The notes below the pieces were generated by a model, which made no database searches, was not told the origin of the DNA, and saw only the letters and a list, made by a program, of their open reading frames with translations. From Flavitalea sp966112615 (GTDB lineage: Bacteria; Bacteroidota; Bacteroidia; Chitinophagales; Chitinophagaceae), in contig CBHWDO010000008.1 in assembly GCA_966112615.1 (NCBI GenBank), positions 82,299 through 146,298 of the forward strand: DNA of 64,000 nucleotides. The letters run 5' to 3'. Of this stretch, positions 23,671 to 33,681 are shown piece after piece (position 1 is the first letter of the stretch; each line of letters starts with the position of its first letter). A program made the position numbers and the translations under genes.

Positions 23671-25590
23671 ATGAAATTTTTCAACCTTGCTGTACTGGTT
23701 TTGATGTACTGCTTCGCATGGTCGCAAACATCTCCATCTGAATTGGAACTGGCCAAAACAAAGGATGGCCCTGCAAAGGTAAAACTGCTTCTTAAAGTAG
23801 CGGAAGAAATTGAAAACAATGAACCTGCCAGATCTGCAGAGTATGCACGACAGGCAATTGTACTAAGTGACAAACTGCATGATAGCATTTCCTGGTACAA
23901 AGCAAATGTGATCCTTGCCCAATCGTATTATATCCGTGGTTCTTTTGATAGTTCCATGCAGGTTTTCCGGTCATTGCTTCCTATCGTAAAGACCTGGAAA
24001 GATTCAACTTACAGGGCAATGGTGAATATGAATATCGGCATTGCCTACAGGGAGTTTGGTGATTTTGAAAATGCGCTTTCATATTGCCTTGAAGCACGAA
24101 ATGCAGTTGAATCATCCGGGGATGAATTGCTAAAGGCTAAAATGGATGATGCATTGCAGGTGGTTTACCATTACAGGTCCGAGTATGATAAGGCGATCGT
24201 GTATGGGGAGCGGGTAATTAATGTGGCGCGAAAGCAGGGTGATTTTGATATCAGGTCGAGGGCTTTTATCAATCTTGCAGTCAACTATATCGGTAAAAAG
24301 AATTTTGAAAAAGGGGAACAGTTGCTCAACGAGGCACTGCCTCTTGCAGTACAGAAAGGGGATAAGCGGATCGAATCTGTTATCATTTTCAATCTTGCAG
24401 ACCTGGCCCTCAAAAGCCGGGATAAAGTAAAATTAAAGAGGTATTGTAAAGAAAGTCTTCGACTGAGTAAGGAGATTGGGTCAAAGGATGGTGAGGCACT
24501 TGGCTTAAGAGCAATGGCGATCAGTTTTTTGATAGACAAGAATATTGATTCTGCTGAAGTTTATGCAAAGCAGGCATATCACCTGGATACATTGAATAAG
24601 TTCAGGAATGAAGAACTTCCTGCGATCATGCTGCTTTCCAATATTGCTTTTTATAAGGAAGATGTCATCAAAGGACTTGATCTAACAGATACATTGAATG
24701 CAAGAATTGAAAGTGTAATTGCCCAGATAGTTTCGGACCGTTCGGCAGACCTTGAAAAAAAATATGAGACAGCAAAGAAAGACCACCAGATCCTTTTGCA
24801 ACAAACAAAGATCAAACAGCAGGCTATGTGGAATTATCTGTTGATAGGAAGTGCTCTTTCAATTTTGTTATTGTCTGTTTTAAGTTACAGGAACTACCGA
24901 CATCGGCAGCGATTGCAGCAGCAACGAATAGTTGAACTGGAAACAGAAAAACAACTTGCCGCAACTGAAGCGGTTTTGAAAGGAGAAGAACAGGAACGGA
25001 CAAGGCTGGCAAAAGATCTACATGATGGTTTAGGTGGAATGTTGTCAGGAATAAAATATACATTAAATACTATGAAAGGAAACCTGGTGATGACTCCGGA
25101 AAATGCACTGGCATTTGAAAGGAGTCTTGACATGCTCGACAGCAGCATCCGTGAAATGAGAAGGGTTGCTCATAACATGATGCCTGAAGCACTTGTGAAG
25201 TTTGGATTGGATACTGCCTTGAAAGACTTCTGTAATGATGTGAACCAGAGTGGAGCTTTACAGGTGACCTACCAGTCAATAGGATTGGAAGGGAAAGAAA
25301 TGGACCAGACAAAATCTATCACCATTTATAGGATTGTACAGGAGTTATTGAATAATATACTTAAACATGCTGGAGCAAGCCATGCATTGGTGCAGGTAAG
25401 CAGTGATGAAAATCAAATCACTGTTACGGTGGAAGATGATGGAAAAGGATTTGATTCAGGTGTGCTTAAACAGTCCAAGGGAATAGGCTGGTCAAATATT
25501 CAACATCGGGTTGATTTTCTGAAAGGCAGATGGGATGTGGATTCCAGCCCTGGTAAAGGAACTTCAGTGCATATTGAAATTGCATCTTAA
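23671..25590 (+). CDS. TPR-containing sensor histidine kinase (NarL-system type)
   Basis: A 639-residue sensor kinase. After a signal peptide (residues 1-19) come several tetratricopeptide repeats (about 60-330; YRAMVNMNIGIAYREFGDF is one), a short coiled coil, one membrane helix (about 389-407), then a HisKA_3 dimerisation domain with phospho-acceptor His451 in RLAKDLHDGLGGMLSG and an HATPase_c domain with QELLNNILKHAGASHA and VEDDGKGFDSG. The TPRs lie outside the cytoplasm. This is a common Bacteroidota design in which the periplasmic TPRs sense an unknown signal. The partner response regulator starts nine bases after its stop. Confidence 0.93.
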   Translation: MKFFNLAVLVLMYCFAWSQTSPSELELAKTKDGPAKVKLLLKVAEEIENNEPARSAEYARQAIVLSDKLHDSISWYKANVILAQSYYIRGSFDSSMQVFRSLLPIVKTWKDSTYRAMVNMNIGIAYREFGDFENALSYCLEARNAVESSGDELLKAKMDDALQVVYHYRSEYDKAIVYGERVINVARKQGDFDIRSRAFINLAVNYIGKKNFEKGEQLLNEALPLAVQKGDKRIESVIIFNLADLALKSRDKVKLKRYCKESLRLSKEIGSKDGEALGLRAMAISFLIDKNIDSAEVYAKQAYHLDTLNKFRNEELPAIMLLSNIAFYKEDVIKGLDLTDTLNARIESVIAQIVSDRSADLEKKYETAKKDHQILLQQTKIKQQAMWNYLLIGSALSILLLSVLSYRNYRHRQRLQQQRIVELETEKQLAATEAVLKGEEQERTRLAKDLHDGLGGMLSGIKYTLNTMKGNLVMTPENALAFERSLDMLDSSIREMRRVAHNMMPEALVKFGLDTALKDFCNDVNQSGALQVTYQSIGLEGKEMDQTKSITIYRIVQELLNNILKHAGASHALVQVSSDENQITVTVEDDGKGFDSGVLKQSKGIGWSNIQHRVDFLKGRWDVDSSPGKGTSVHIEIAS

Positions 25591-25599
25591 ACATTAAGA

Positions 25600-26223
25600 A
25601 TGGTATCCATGGTAAAGGTTTTTATGGTTGATGATCACTATATGGTGATTGAAGGAATTCAATCCTTGTTGAAGAATGAACAGGGGATTGAAATGGTCGG
25701 ACATGCAACAAATGGAGAGAGCTGCCTGGCCTATCTTCAAAATAATTCACCTGATCTGATCTTCATGGATATCAACCTTCCCGGAATCAATGGCATCGAT
25801 CTGTGCAAAGAAATAAGAACTAAGTATCCCTCTATTTTCATTATTGGCTTGAGTACATTTAATCAACAGAGTTTTATTGAAAAGATGATGAATAATGGTG
25901 CATCAGGATATGTATTAAAAAATGCCAACCGAGAAGAATTGATCCTTGCCATTGAAACGGTCATGAAAGGAAAAACTTTTTTGAGTCATGAAGCGGCAAT
26001 GAACCTGGTTAAAAACCGTGATTCAAATACACCGGTGCTTACAAGGCGCGAAAAAGAAGTACTCGAGCTGATCTCCGAAGGACTGACCAACCAGGAGATC
26101 GCAGAGAAATTATTCATCAGCATATCAACCGTTGATACACATCGTAAAAATCTCCTTGCAAAATTCGATGCCCGTAATGTGGCTGCGATGGTTAGAATTG
26201 CCGGTAAACTGGGTGTTATCTGA
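25600..26223 (+). CDS. LuxR/NarL-family response regulator
   Basis: A 207-residue regulator with a receiver domain (about 1-120) and a LuxR-type helix-turn-helix (about 145-205). The phospho-acceptor Asp57 lies in LIFMDINLPG, with the acidic pair in FMVDDHYMV and the conserved Lys in GYVLKNANRE. The output domain shows LTRREKEVLELISEGLTNQE and STVDTHRKNLLAKF. It is co-transcribed with the TPR kinase. Translation may begin at the fourth codon (25609), also an ATG. Its stop overlaps the convergent outer-membrane protein gene by eight bases. Targets are not evident. Confidence 0.94.
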   Translation: MVSMVKVFMVDDHYMVIEGIQSLLKNEQGIEMVGHATNGESCLAYLQNNSPDLIFMDINLPGINGIDLCKEIRTKYPSIFIIGLSTFNQQSFIEKMMNNGASGYVLKNANREELILAIETVMKGKTFLSHEAAMNLVKNRDSNTPVLTRREKEVLELISEGLTNQEIAEKLFISISTVDTHRKNLLAKFDARNVAAMVRIAGKLGVI

Positions 26224-26854
26224 GTTGCCTTATCTTTCGGATGGAGGCCACTTTTTCAAAGAGCAGTCCAACAGAAAAGATGCTGTTTGCCTGGCTATCA
26301 TTTTGGTATGAAGCTCTTATTCCCATGTATATTTTTTCGTCAAGTTTCTTTCTTGCAGTTACACCTATATCATAACCAATGGCTAGTGTATTGGCAGTTG
26401 AATTATCTATTATTACGTAGAAAGGCTCTGGGTAATTACTGGCATCCTGGTGAAAACTATATATTTCAGGAACTGAACTTGATTGAAACCTGAATATTGG
26501 CCCTGCATCCAGTGAGAAATTGAAAAACCTTCCTTTAATAATGTATGCCTGTAAAGAAGATTGTAATTGAATTCCTGCAGTGGTAAATTTCATTAAATTA
26601 TTCTGGGGAGTTATACCAGGATACAGATCATTAAAACCGTTATTGGTACCCCAATGTATTGTTGTGCTGAAACCGTTGACTATACTGATCCTTGGATTAA
26701 ATGCATGCTCGTGGTATGCAGTTACTTTGAATCCCATTAGGTCTTCAACACCATGACCGGAATAAGCTGCGAAAATCCCGATCTTATTTTCCAATTGTCC
26801 ATACGAGAAAGCTGCGCATAAGATTAGCGCAAAAGAAATGAATATTCTTTTCAT
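26216..26854 (-). CDS. Small outer-membrane beta-barrel protein
   Basis: A 212-residue protein with a signal peptide (1-19, ending FSYGQ) followed by alternating hydrophobic and polar strands typical of an 8-stranded barrel (for example FNFSLDAGPIFRF and IFSVGLLFEKVAS). No enzymatic motif is visible, and the exact family is not recognised. The stop overlaps the convergent response-regulator gene by eight bases. The leader at about 26855-26882 contains a direct repeat of GGTTAGAGGGTTTT-like sequence. It could be a target of the adjacent two-component system, which is inference. Confidence 0.75.
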   Translation of the reverse strand: MKRIFISFALILCAAFSYGQLENKIGIFAAYSGHGVEDLMGFKVTAYHEHAFNPRISIVNGFSTTIHWGTNNGFNDLYPGITPQNNLMKFTTAGIQLQSSLQAYIIKGRFFNFSLDAGPIFRFQSSSVPEIYSFHQDASNYPEPFYVIIDNSTANTLAIGYDIGVTARKKLDEKIYMGIRASYQNDSQANSIFSVGLLFEKVASIRKIRQLR

Positions 26855-26933
26855 TGGTTAGAGGGTTTTGGTTAAGGGTTTTTACAGTATAGAAAAATAG
26901 AATATGATTATCATTAATCCAAATGCAGAAGAA

Positions 26934-27656
26934 CTAAAAACGAAATTTGTCGAGAAGTTTTTGAAGCTTTTCATCAACCTCATTTTCCATAATTCCTCCA
27001 TGATAACAGATCACTTTTAAAGGTCCTAAATGTTTGATTTTTTCAACAGAAGCAATAGCTTTATCCAGATCGAGACAAAATTGTGGATTCGCAATATTGA
27101 ACTCACCATTTTCAATAACCAGGGCGTCATTTGCAATCAGTGTTTTCTGCGAAGGGATGTATAAAGAAATATGTCCGCTGGTATGCCCGGGGGTATGAAT
27201 AATTTCGATTTGATCTGCGATCAGATCACCTTCCTGTAAAGCATCATCTATTTTAATTCTTTTGATGCTTTTAAGTTGTTGGATGAATCCAAGTGCCCAT
27301 GATTTATATTCTTCTGGTAAATGCGGTAAAGAGTTTTCAGCCTGTACCAATCTTTCAGAAGGAATGATGCCTTCAATTGAATTTCTTTCTATCTCACTGC
27401 AGTAAACCTTAATGGAAGGATCCGATTCTTTGAACTTGCTCAGTGCGCCAAGATGATCAATATCATCATGAGAAATAATAATACCTGTCAATGAAGGAAT
27501 GCCCAGTTCTTCCAGGGCCTTTACAAATTCATCATATGTTTCTTCATATCCGCAATCAACAAGGTAAACTTCATTTCCAATTATTATTACTGATGGAAAA
27601 AGGTTTACCTCTGCATCCTGAATTTTCTTGCTGATATTAAAGTGCAGGATTTGCAT
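26934..27656 (-). CDS. MBL-fold metallo-hydrolase
   Basis: A 240-residue metallo-beta-lactamase-fold hydrolase. The HxHxDH-type signature appears as ISHDDIDHLGAL, in which the first position after His is Asp, so one usual histidine is replaced. HTPGHTSGHISLYIP supplies the next ligand His, LIANDALVIENG the bridging Asp, and VICYHGG the last His. No signal peptide is seen, so it is cytoplasmic. The substrate is unknown; the family includes glyoxalase II-like and lactonase-like enzymes. It begins three bases after the TamB-like gene and is surely on the same transcript. Confidence 0.87.
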   Translation of the reverse strand: MQILHFNISKKIQDAEVNLFPSVIIIGNEVYLVDCGYEETYDEFVKALEELGIPSLTGIIISHDDIDHLGALSKFKESDPSIKVYCSEIERNSIEGIIPSERLVQAENSLPHLPEEYKSWALGFIQQLKSIKRIKIDDALQEGDLIADQIEIIHTPGHTSGHISLYIPSQKTLIANDALVIENGEFNIANPQFCLDLDKAIASVEKIKHLGPLKVICYHGGIMENEVDEKLQKLLDKFRF

Positions 27657-27659
27657 AGA

Positions 27660-30600
27660 TCAATTCTCTTTCTTCTTCTTTTCTCTTCTTGGCATAAAAA
27701 GGTCCCAGATCCGGTCGAAGTCTTTCCTGTAACTGATACTTGCACCAGTTCTGTTTTGGCGGGCTCCGGTTCCTCCAAGGTAATTATACGTGTCCCTGTA
27801 AAAGAATGTGAGCACAAGCCTTCCGTCGGGAGTAATTTTCCATTCAGCTGTGATGTCGGGAAGGAAAGGCAGGTTGCCTGCAGCATTCACCTGTGCAGAA
27901 GTTAGACCGAAATCCACAGCACTGGCAAAAGTGAAACTTAACCTGTCGTTCAGATAACTTTTTGCAATGGATAGATTCAGGTTGGTTCTGTCGATATTGA
28001 ATGCATTATTTCCTCCCACATTAGCCAGGAAATTCGACCCGCTATATAATCTCGCATCAAAACTTACACGGATACTTTTATCATTGAACAGGTTCTGCAA
28101 TACACTGGAAAACTGTTTACTTAGTGCATTCGATAGAACGCCTGAAATTGATCCTACCACAATTCCTTCAAAAGCAGCACCTCCGATATTTGCCTGGGTT
28201 CCTGATGCTGTTCTTGGAGCAAATGAATTGAATACGATCAGGAATGCTACCTGCTTGTTCAGTTCATTTTCATCTTTTCTTATTGATGATAAAAGCAATT
28301 GCGCATCAGGGTCATTTCTCAATGGACTATTCTGCGGAAGTTCGATCTGGAATTTAATATCAGGCTTCATCAGCTGACCTGTAAGGTTAGCGATTACCAG
28401 CATCTTACCACGGTAGTTCCTTACATTCTGGTTTACTGAACCGCCTGTGATCCCACCAAAATTATCTAATCCAAGATCACTGAACTTTACATTCTCCGCT
28501 TCATATTCTGCATCGATATTGATCATTGCATTGAACGGATCACCACTCCACTGGATATAATTATTGGCATTTTCCCTGAGTTTAAAAGGCTTCTTAAGCA
28601 ATGATTCAAAACTGAAATTGTAATTACCGCGGTTGATATCATACCTGCCCGTTAATGAAAGATCGCCGTTTGTATTTGCATTGATCTGCAATGCGCCTTC
28701 ACCATTTGCCTTGATCACATCCCCGGTAACCTCATCCATGATCACGTACATATCTACCAGGTTCGTTGCTTTCACATCGAGGTTGATGGAAAGATTTACC
28801 TCTCCTGATTTCTCCACAGGCTGCATTTCACGTCCATACACTTTCCACACCACAAAATCAGCTACACCACTTTCCTTACTTGCTTTATTAGTCAAGGTGA
28901 AGGATGATGAGTCCGCTGCTTCTCCGGAAATATTCATCACCATATTATCCAATGGACCTCTTAAACTCATATTGGCCCTTGCAATCACTTTTCCATAGAA
29001 AGGATCTGTTCCGTTATTTTCAGTAGCAAGTACCAATAATTTATTTGTATTGAGGTTGAAGTCAAATCCAAGATCATCAAATCCCTGGTGATACATTACT
29101 CCATTTCGAACCTGGCCATAATTTCCAAGTGTGTCTCTTAAATTGAATGTTCCAAAATCGATCCTGTCTTCAAGGAAGTTGAACTCCGCAACGGGTACAG
29201 TATACACCACATTGGTGAATTTTACACGTAGCCTTCCGTCTGCAAGCCTTATCCTGCCTAAATAATCAAGATTCGTACTTGGCCCCTGGATCCTTAAAGT
29301 TCCGGTTGCCTTTCCATCGATCTCAGAAAATACTCCTCCAAGATATTTCTGTAAAACACCTATCCTTGTTTCATTGAGTTTTACATTGATGCCAAGGTTT
29401 TCATCCCGACTGCTGTCTTTTAATGTATACACACCTTCTGCATCGAAGATATAGTTGAGGTTTTCAGATTTTGCTCCAAAGTTGACAGTTCCAGTCCTTG
29501 CATTATAGAATCCATTCAACTGAACTTTTCCAATTGAATCATTCTCAAACCTGAATTGCTCCGCTTCCGTTTGTGCATCTATCTGGAATTTTCCAAACGG
29601 ATCAATGATATTGATTGAACCTGTCATCAGTCCTTCCATTCTCATATCTCTTAAAAAGAATGGCGTGAAGTCTCCAATATTCAGTTTCTGAAGGTCTACC
29701 CGGATGTCCTGTGTGTTCCCGATATCCGATGGAACTGTAGTGACTTCGATCGATTGATCATTGTTGAAGATCCGGATATTATCTGCTGAAATCAGGTCCC
29801 TTGTAAATACCAGTTCGCCATTCTTGTTAATGGTCCAGTTCTTTCCGTTCAGATCAAAATTCGATTCATTGAATGTGATCTTTGCACCTGTTTCCAGTGT
29901 TTGCACCTGGGCAGATAAATTCGCTGCATTCAGCGCCTGGTTTGCACTGGTATTGATCACCACATCAGATATATCATTTGAAGACCTGATCTTGACATAT
30001 GTATCCGGGAAATGCAGGCTGTCATTCAACGCTACATCATACACACGTGTTTCTACATTCAGGCTATCGTAATTTCCTTTTGCATTCAGGTCGATATTCG
30101 TTAACAGGATATTGCTCACTTTTAACGACGGAACACTTGCAGTAAGATCTAATTTATTTTCATAAGTGTTGATACTTCCGCTGATCGTACTGTAATTGAG
30201 CCCTTCTACCTGGTCCTGGAATAATTTCAAATATTCACTTACATTTTTTGTAGTGATCACGAAACTGAAATTCTCGTTCTTGGGTTTTTCCTTGCCAGGT
30301 TTGATATATGCAGGATAATATTGCTGAAGAAAACTTCTCACAGAATTTGGAAGATCCTTTAAAGAAAACTGTCCCACCAGTGCTGCATCAAACTCATTAC
30401 TTTGTGCAATGATCGATCGTTGTCCATTTGTAATGGAGGAAGTGATCATCAATGAATCAAACCCAGTGCTAACGCCATTCCGGTAAATGCTTGCTTCATA
30501 AACTCTGGCAGTACCGAGGAAATTGTCGATGTTGTCGCCTGTGAAATTCAGATCAAATTTTCCTCCGAATTCTATATTGTCTTTACTTAGGTTAAGCGCT

Positions 30601-32459
30601 TTTAAACTGGTTGGTTCAATTTGTCCGAGTACATTGAATACGGGGAGCTTGCCGGTAAAATCGATATCTCCATTCAAGGATGCAACCAGGTTTGGATCAT
30701 TAATATCCAATTCACCATTGAATTTATTTTTCCTGATGGCTCCTTTGACGGTGATCTGCTGGTATGCATAATTTTGGAATTCAAACTGCCGGATATTTCC
30801 ATCAACTTCCGCATTGAGTGATTTTGCATTCAGTCCAACACCTTTGATGGATGCATTCAGGGAGATCTTACCGAACTGGCTGTTGTCAATGAATTGACCG
30901 AGTTGAAATGCTTCAGTTTTGAGTGTTCCGGAATACCGCGAAGGGCCGTTGTCAGGGATCTTCATGTTAAGGTCGGTTGTCAGAACGCCAAGATTGGTCC
31001 TGAATGTACCATAGCTTACGAAGTCACTGATAAACCCTGTGAAGTTTCCGGTGAACCTCAAAAACCCGATCTTATCCAGCCTTGGCTGGGTGATCATTTT
31101 AATGGAGGGAGCAAATTTTACGATATCCGGGTATGTTGTTCGAAGGTCGCGGGCAACAAAATCTATGTATGTTTTCTTAATATCCGGCAAACCGCTGATG
31201 CTTACATCTCCATTGACATAAGAATCAGAACCGGCATAGATCATAAGGTTTTTGGCATTCAGATTTTCTACAGTTCCTTTCACTGAACCACTGGCAACAA
31301 TCTGCTTTTTCCAGTCTTTCAGTTCCGGAGCGAAGAATGCAATATCATCACTATTGATCTCCGATTTATTGAAATTGCCTTCCATGCGCACTCTTGATAT
31401 GAAGTAAGCCATATCATCAAATGTGCTGTATCGCATTGCGAAGAAATCGTGGAGGTAACTTTTATTGGTGCGGAGGTCGAGGTTGGCAAATTCCATTGCT
31501 TCCGGGTGCATGCGCATGTCGGCCGCAAGTTTTCTGACCAGGAAACCGCTTCTTTCTTTGGTTGATAACTGGATCTTTGCTTTGATCGAGTCTTTTACAA
31601 ATTGAACGTTCTGAAAATCGGCATTGATGGAAGCAAACTGCATATGTTGTCCATCGAAATAGGGCAGTGGCTCCTGTCCATTATCAACATCGCTGCTGAA
31701 TATTCCATCGCGCAGCAAAACCTTTTTGATGCTGACATCCCAGCCTTCCGGGTTCCAGCGAAGATTCTTTTCATCGTTGATGAATTCTTCTTCTTCCGTT
31801 GGAGGTCTTGGTTTCCTGGCAGGGTTACCTTCATAATTGTAGATCGCAAATGAAGGTTTTATGATCGATAGAGAATTGATAACGATACGGTGGTTCTTCA
31901 GGTCAAACACATCGGTGCTCAGGTCGAGGGAGCCAATTACTGCCGACATATTTTCTCCTCTCCAACCGTCTTTCTGAACGATGGCAATATTGTCGAGTTC
32001 AAGCTGGTTAAGCACCAGGTTGATGTCTTTCTTTTGTTTTTTGGCTGGTGCAGGACTTGAGAAATAGTCGATCAGGAACTGGTAATTCCAGACAGAGTCC
32101 GTGCGGTTAAGGTGTATGACTGCATCCTGCAGTGCGATATATTTCAATTCGATTGAGTCGGAAAAGAAGAACCAGTCGGTCAGGTTCACGGTTGCTTTAC
32201 CTGCATACAAAAGGGTGTCTTTTCTAAGGTCCTTAATGAGGGCCCCTTCCAGCAGCATTTTATTGAACAGGTCGAAATCAACATGTTTGATCTGTACGGT
32301 GGTGTTCAGGTTCCTGGAGAGTGTACGGGTAACCCTGTGAACGATAAAATTCTGTACGAAAGTTGTTTGTATAAGCAGCCAGGCCAGGATGATCAATCCG
32401 ATCAACGCCAGCAAAACCGTCCGGGATATTTTCCAGAATGTTTTCAGGGGCTTATAAAT
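27660..32459 (-). CDS. TamB-like translocation/assembly module protein
   Basis: A giant envelope protein of about 1600 residues. It has one N-terminal membrane anchor (LLALIGLIILAWLLIQTTF), a very long beta-rich body, and a C-terminal DUF490/TamB domain (about the last 400 residues, with NGEGALQINANTNGDLSLTG and GKMLVIANLTGQLMKPDIKF). TamB-like proteins span the periplasm and help move lipids or insert outer-membrane proteins. The start is odd. No in-frame ATG exists near the N-terminus; the nearest canonical alternative, TTG at 32414, removes the positively charged segment before the anchor. I placed it at an ATT (32459) seven bases after a TAACTTTG promoter box, as a tentative choice. It forms an operon with the MBL-fold hydrolase. 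Confidence 0.85.
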   Translation of the reverse strand: MYKPLKTFWKISRTVLLALIGLIILAWLLIQTTFVQNFIVHRVTRTLSRNLNTTVQIKHVDFDLFNKMLLEGALIKDLRKDTLLYAGKATVNLTDWFFFSDSIELKYIALQDAVIHLNRTDSVWNYQFLIDYFSSPAPAKKQKKDINLVLNQLELDNIAIVQKDGWRGENMSAVIGSLDLSTDVFDLKNHRIVINSLSIIKPSFAIYNYEGNPARKPRPPTEEEEFINDEKNLRWNPEGWDVSIKKVLLRDGIFSSDVDNGQEPLPYFDGQHMQFASINADFQNVQFVKDSIKAKIQLSTKERSGFLVRKLAADMRMHPEAMEFANLDLRTNKSYLHDFFAMRYSTFDDMAYFISRVRMEGNFNKSEINSDDIAFFAPELKDWKKQIVASGSVKGTVENLNAKNLMIYAGSDSYVNGDVSISGLPDIKKTYIDFVARDLRTTYPDIVKFAPSIKMITQPRLDKIGFLRFTGNFTGFISDFVSYGTFRTNLGVLTTDLNMKIPDNGPSRYSGTLKTEAFQLGQFIDNSQFGKISLNASIKGVGLNAKSLNAEVDGNIRQFEFQNYAYQQITVKGAIRKNKFNGELDINDPNLVASLNGDIDFTGKLPVFNVLGQIEPTSLKALNLSKDNIEFGGKFDLNFTGDNIDNFLGTARVYEASIYRNGVSTGFDSLMITSSITNGQRSIIAQSNEFDAALVGQFSLKDLPNSVRSFLQQYYPAYIKPGKEKPKNENFSFVITTKNVSEYLKLFQDQVEGLNYSTISGSINTYENKLDLTASVPSLKVSNILLTNIDLNAKGNYDSLNVETRVYDVALNDSLHFPDTYVKIRSSNDISDVVINTSANQALNAANLSAQVQTLETGAKITFNESNFDLNGKNWTINKNGELVFTRDLISADNIRIFNNDQSIEVTTVPSDIGNTQDIRVDLQKLNIGDFTPFFLRDMRMEGLMTGSINIIDPFGKFQIDAQTEAEQFRFENDSIGKVQLNGFYNARTGTVNFGAKSENLNYIFDAEGVYTLKDSSRDENLGINVKLNETRIGVLQKYLGGVFSEIDGKATGTLRIQGPSTNLDYLGRIRLADGRLRVKFTNVVYTVPVAEFNFLEDRIDFGTFNLRDTLGNYGQVRNGVMYHQGFDDLGFDFNLNTNKLLVLATENNGTDPFYGKVIARANMSLRGPLDNMVMNISGEAADSSSFTLTNKASKESGVADFVVWKVYGREMQPVEKSGEVNLSINLDVKATNLVDMYVIMDEVTGDVIKANGEGALQINANTNGDLSLTGRYDINRGNYNFSFESLLKKPFKLRENANNYIQWSGDPFNAMINIDAEYEAENVKFSDLGLDNFGGITGGSVNQNVRNYRGKMLVIANLTGQLMKPDIKFQIELPQNSPLRNDPDAQLLLSSIRKDENELNKQVAFLIVFNSFAPRTASGTQANIGGAAFEGIVVGSISGVLSNALSKQFSSVLQNLFNDKSIRVSFDARLYSGSNFLANVGGNNAFNIDRTNLNLSIAKSYLNDRLSFTFASAVDFGLTSAQVNAAGNLPFLPDITAEWKITPDGRLVLTFFYRDTYNYLGGTGARQNRTGASISYRKDFDRIWDLFMPRREKKKKEN

Positions 32460-32466
32460 TGGTTTG

Positions 32467-32474
32467 CAAAGTTA
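32467..32474 (-). promoter_or_regulatory. -7 promoter box TAACTTTG of the TamB-like gene
   Basis: Exact TAnnTTTG match on the minus strand. It is followed within seven bases by the in-frame ATT codon proposed as the start. A TTG start at 32414 would give a leader of about 52 bases instead. Confidence 0.55.
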
Positions 32475-32571
32475 TAGATTCGGTTTCGCTGAGCAAATTC
32501 AATACCATATAGTTACAGATGTCTGAACTTTATAAAAGTATATATTGCAGGCTTCACAGAAAATTATAAAC

Positions 32572-33615
32572 ATGAGATTCTTACAAATATTTGTATGGAT
32601 GGTGGTATTTAACGCCGCATTAGGACAGGCAAAGAAAAATCAGCCTGTGTTGGTGATCCATGGAGGTGCCGGAACGATCCTGAAAAGCCAGATGACGCCT
32701 GAGCGCGAAAAAGCTTATAAAGAAAGCCTGCAACGTGCACTGGACAAGGGTTATGCCATTCTTGAAAAGGGAGGGACTTCTCTTGATGCAGTGGAGGCAG
32801 CAGTGAGGGTACTGGAAGACGATCCTTTATTCAATGCTGGAAAGGGTGCTGTTTTCACCAACGAAGGAAAGAATGAACTCGATGCTTCGATCATGGATGG
32901 AAAAACACTTGCGGCCGGTTCGGTGGCTGGGGTAACGGTGATCAGGAACCCCATCACGGCTGCCAGGGCGGTGATGGAAAAAAGTGAACATGTGATGATG
33001 GTGGGAAAGGGAGCTGAGCAATTTGCGCAACAGCAGGGACTGCAGATCGTTGATCCTTCATATTTCTATACAGAAGCCAGGTGGAAAGGACTTGAGTCTG
33101 CCAAAGCTAAAGACAGTCTAAAAGTGGAACTGGATCATGCCGATACAGTAAAGAAAGTGGCAGGGCTGAAACAGCCGGGGTTCTATGATTACAAGTATGG
33201 AACCGTTGGTGCTGTGGCTTTAGATATGAGTGGAAATCTTGCCGCAGCTACCAGTACGGGTGGGATGACCAATAAGAAATTCGGAAGGGTAGGAGATGCG
33301 CCAATCATTGGTGCAGGAACCTATGCCAATAATGCCACCTGTGCGATCAGTTGTACCGGTTGGGGCGAATATTTCATCCGGCTGGTGATGGCCAAAAGCA
33401 TCAGTGATATGATGGAATTTGGAAAAATGCCTTTACAATCAGCAGCAAACGAGATGGTGATGAAGCGACTTGGAGCATTGGGTGGTGATGGCGGTCTGAT
33501 CGCCCTGGATAAAAATGGTAATATCGCGATGCCATTCAATACGGAAGGGATGTACAGAGGATGGAAGAAAGGGGGAGTTGTGGAGGTGAAGATATATGGG
33601 GAAGAGAAGAAGTGA
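32572..33615 (+). CDS. Isoaspartyl peptidase / L-asparaginase (Ntn-hydrolase type)
   Basis: A 347-residue plant-type asparaginase (IaaA-like) that hydrolyses isoaspartyl dipeptides and asparagine. I start it at MRFLQIFVWMVVF because this gives a signal peptide ending LGQA; a TTG nine codons upstream is less likely. The N-terminal subunit has PVLVIHGGAGTI and NAGKGAVFTNEG. The autocleavage site and nucleophile Thr211 lie in YKYGTVGAVALDMSGN, followed by AAATSTGGMTNK. The exported location fits periplasmic peptide degradation. Its stop codon lies within a small 8-base tandem repeat. Confidence 0.94.
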   Translation: MRFLQIFVWMVVFNAALGQAKKNQPVLVIHGGAGTILKSQMTPEREKAYKESLQRALDKGYAILEKGGTSLDAVEAAVRVLEDDPLFNAGKGAVFTNEGKNELDASIMDGKTLAAGSVAGVTVIRNPITAARAVMEKSEHVMMVGKGAEQFAQQQGLQIVDPSYFYTEARWKGLESAKAKDSLKVELDHADTVKKVAGLKQPGFYDYKYGTVGAVALDMSGNLAAATSTGGMTNKKFGRVGDAPIIGAGTYANNATCAISCTGWGEYFIRLVMAKSISDMMEFGKMPLQSAANEMVMKRLGALGGDGGLIALDKNGNIAMPFNTEGMYRGWKKGGVVEVKIYGEEKK

Positions 33616-33632
33616 TGAAGTGTAGAAGTATA
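33609..33632. repeat. Short family B-like array, period 8 (GAAGTGAT), over a stop codon
   Basis: Three units GAAGTGAT, GAAGTGTA and GAAGTATA. The TGA of the isoaspartyl peptidase gene is inside the first unit. A 14-base palindrome ATCAGATATCTGAT follows at 33643-33656, preceded by a T-run. Confidence 0.6.
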
Positions 33633-33681
33633 ATATTTTTTTATCAGATATCTGATAACTGATCAATAAAATATTAACCTC

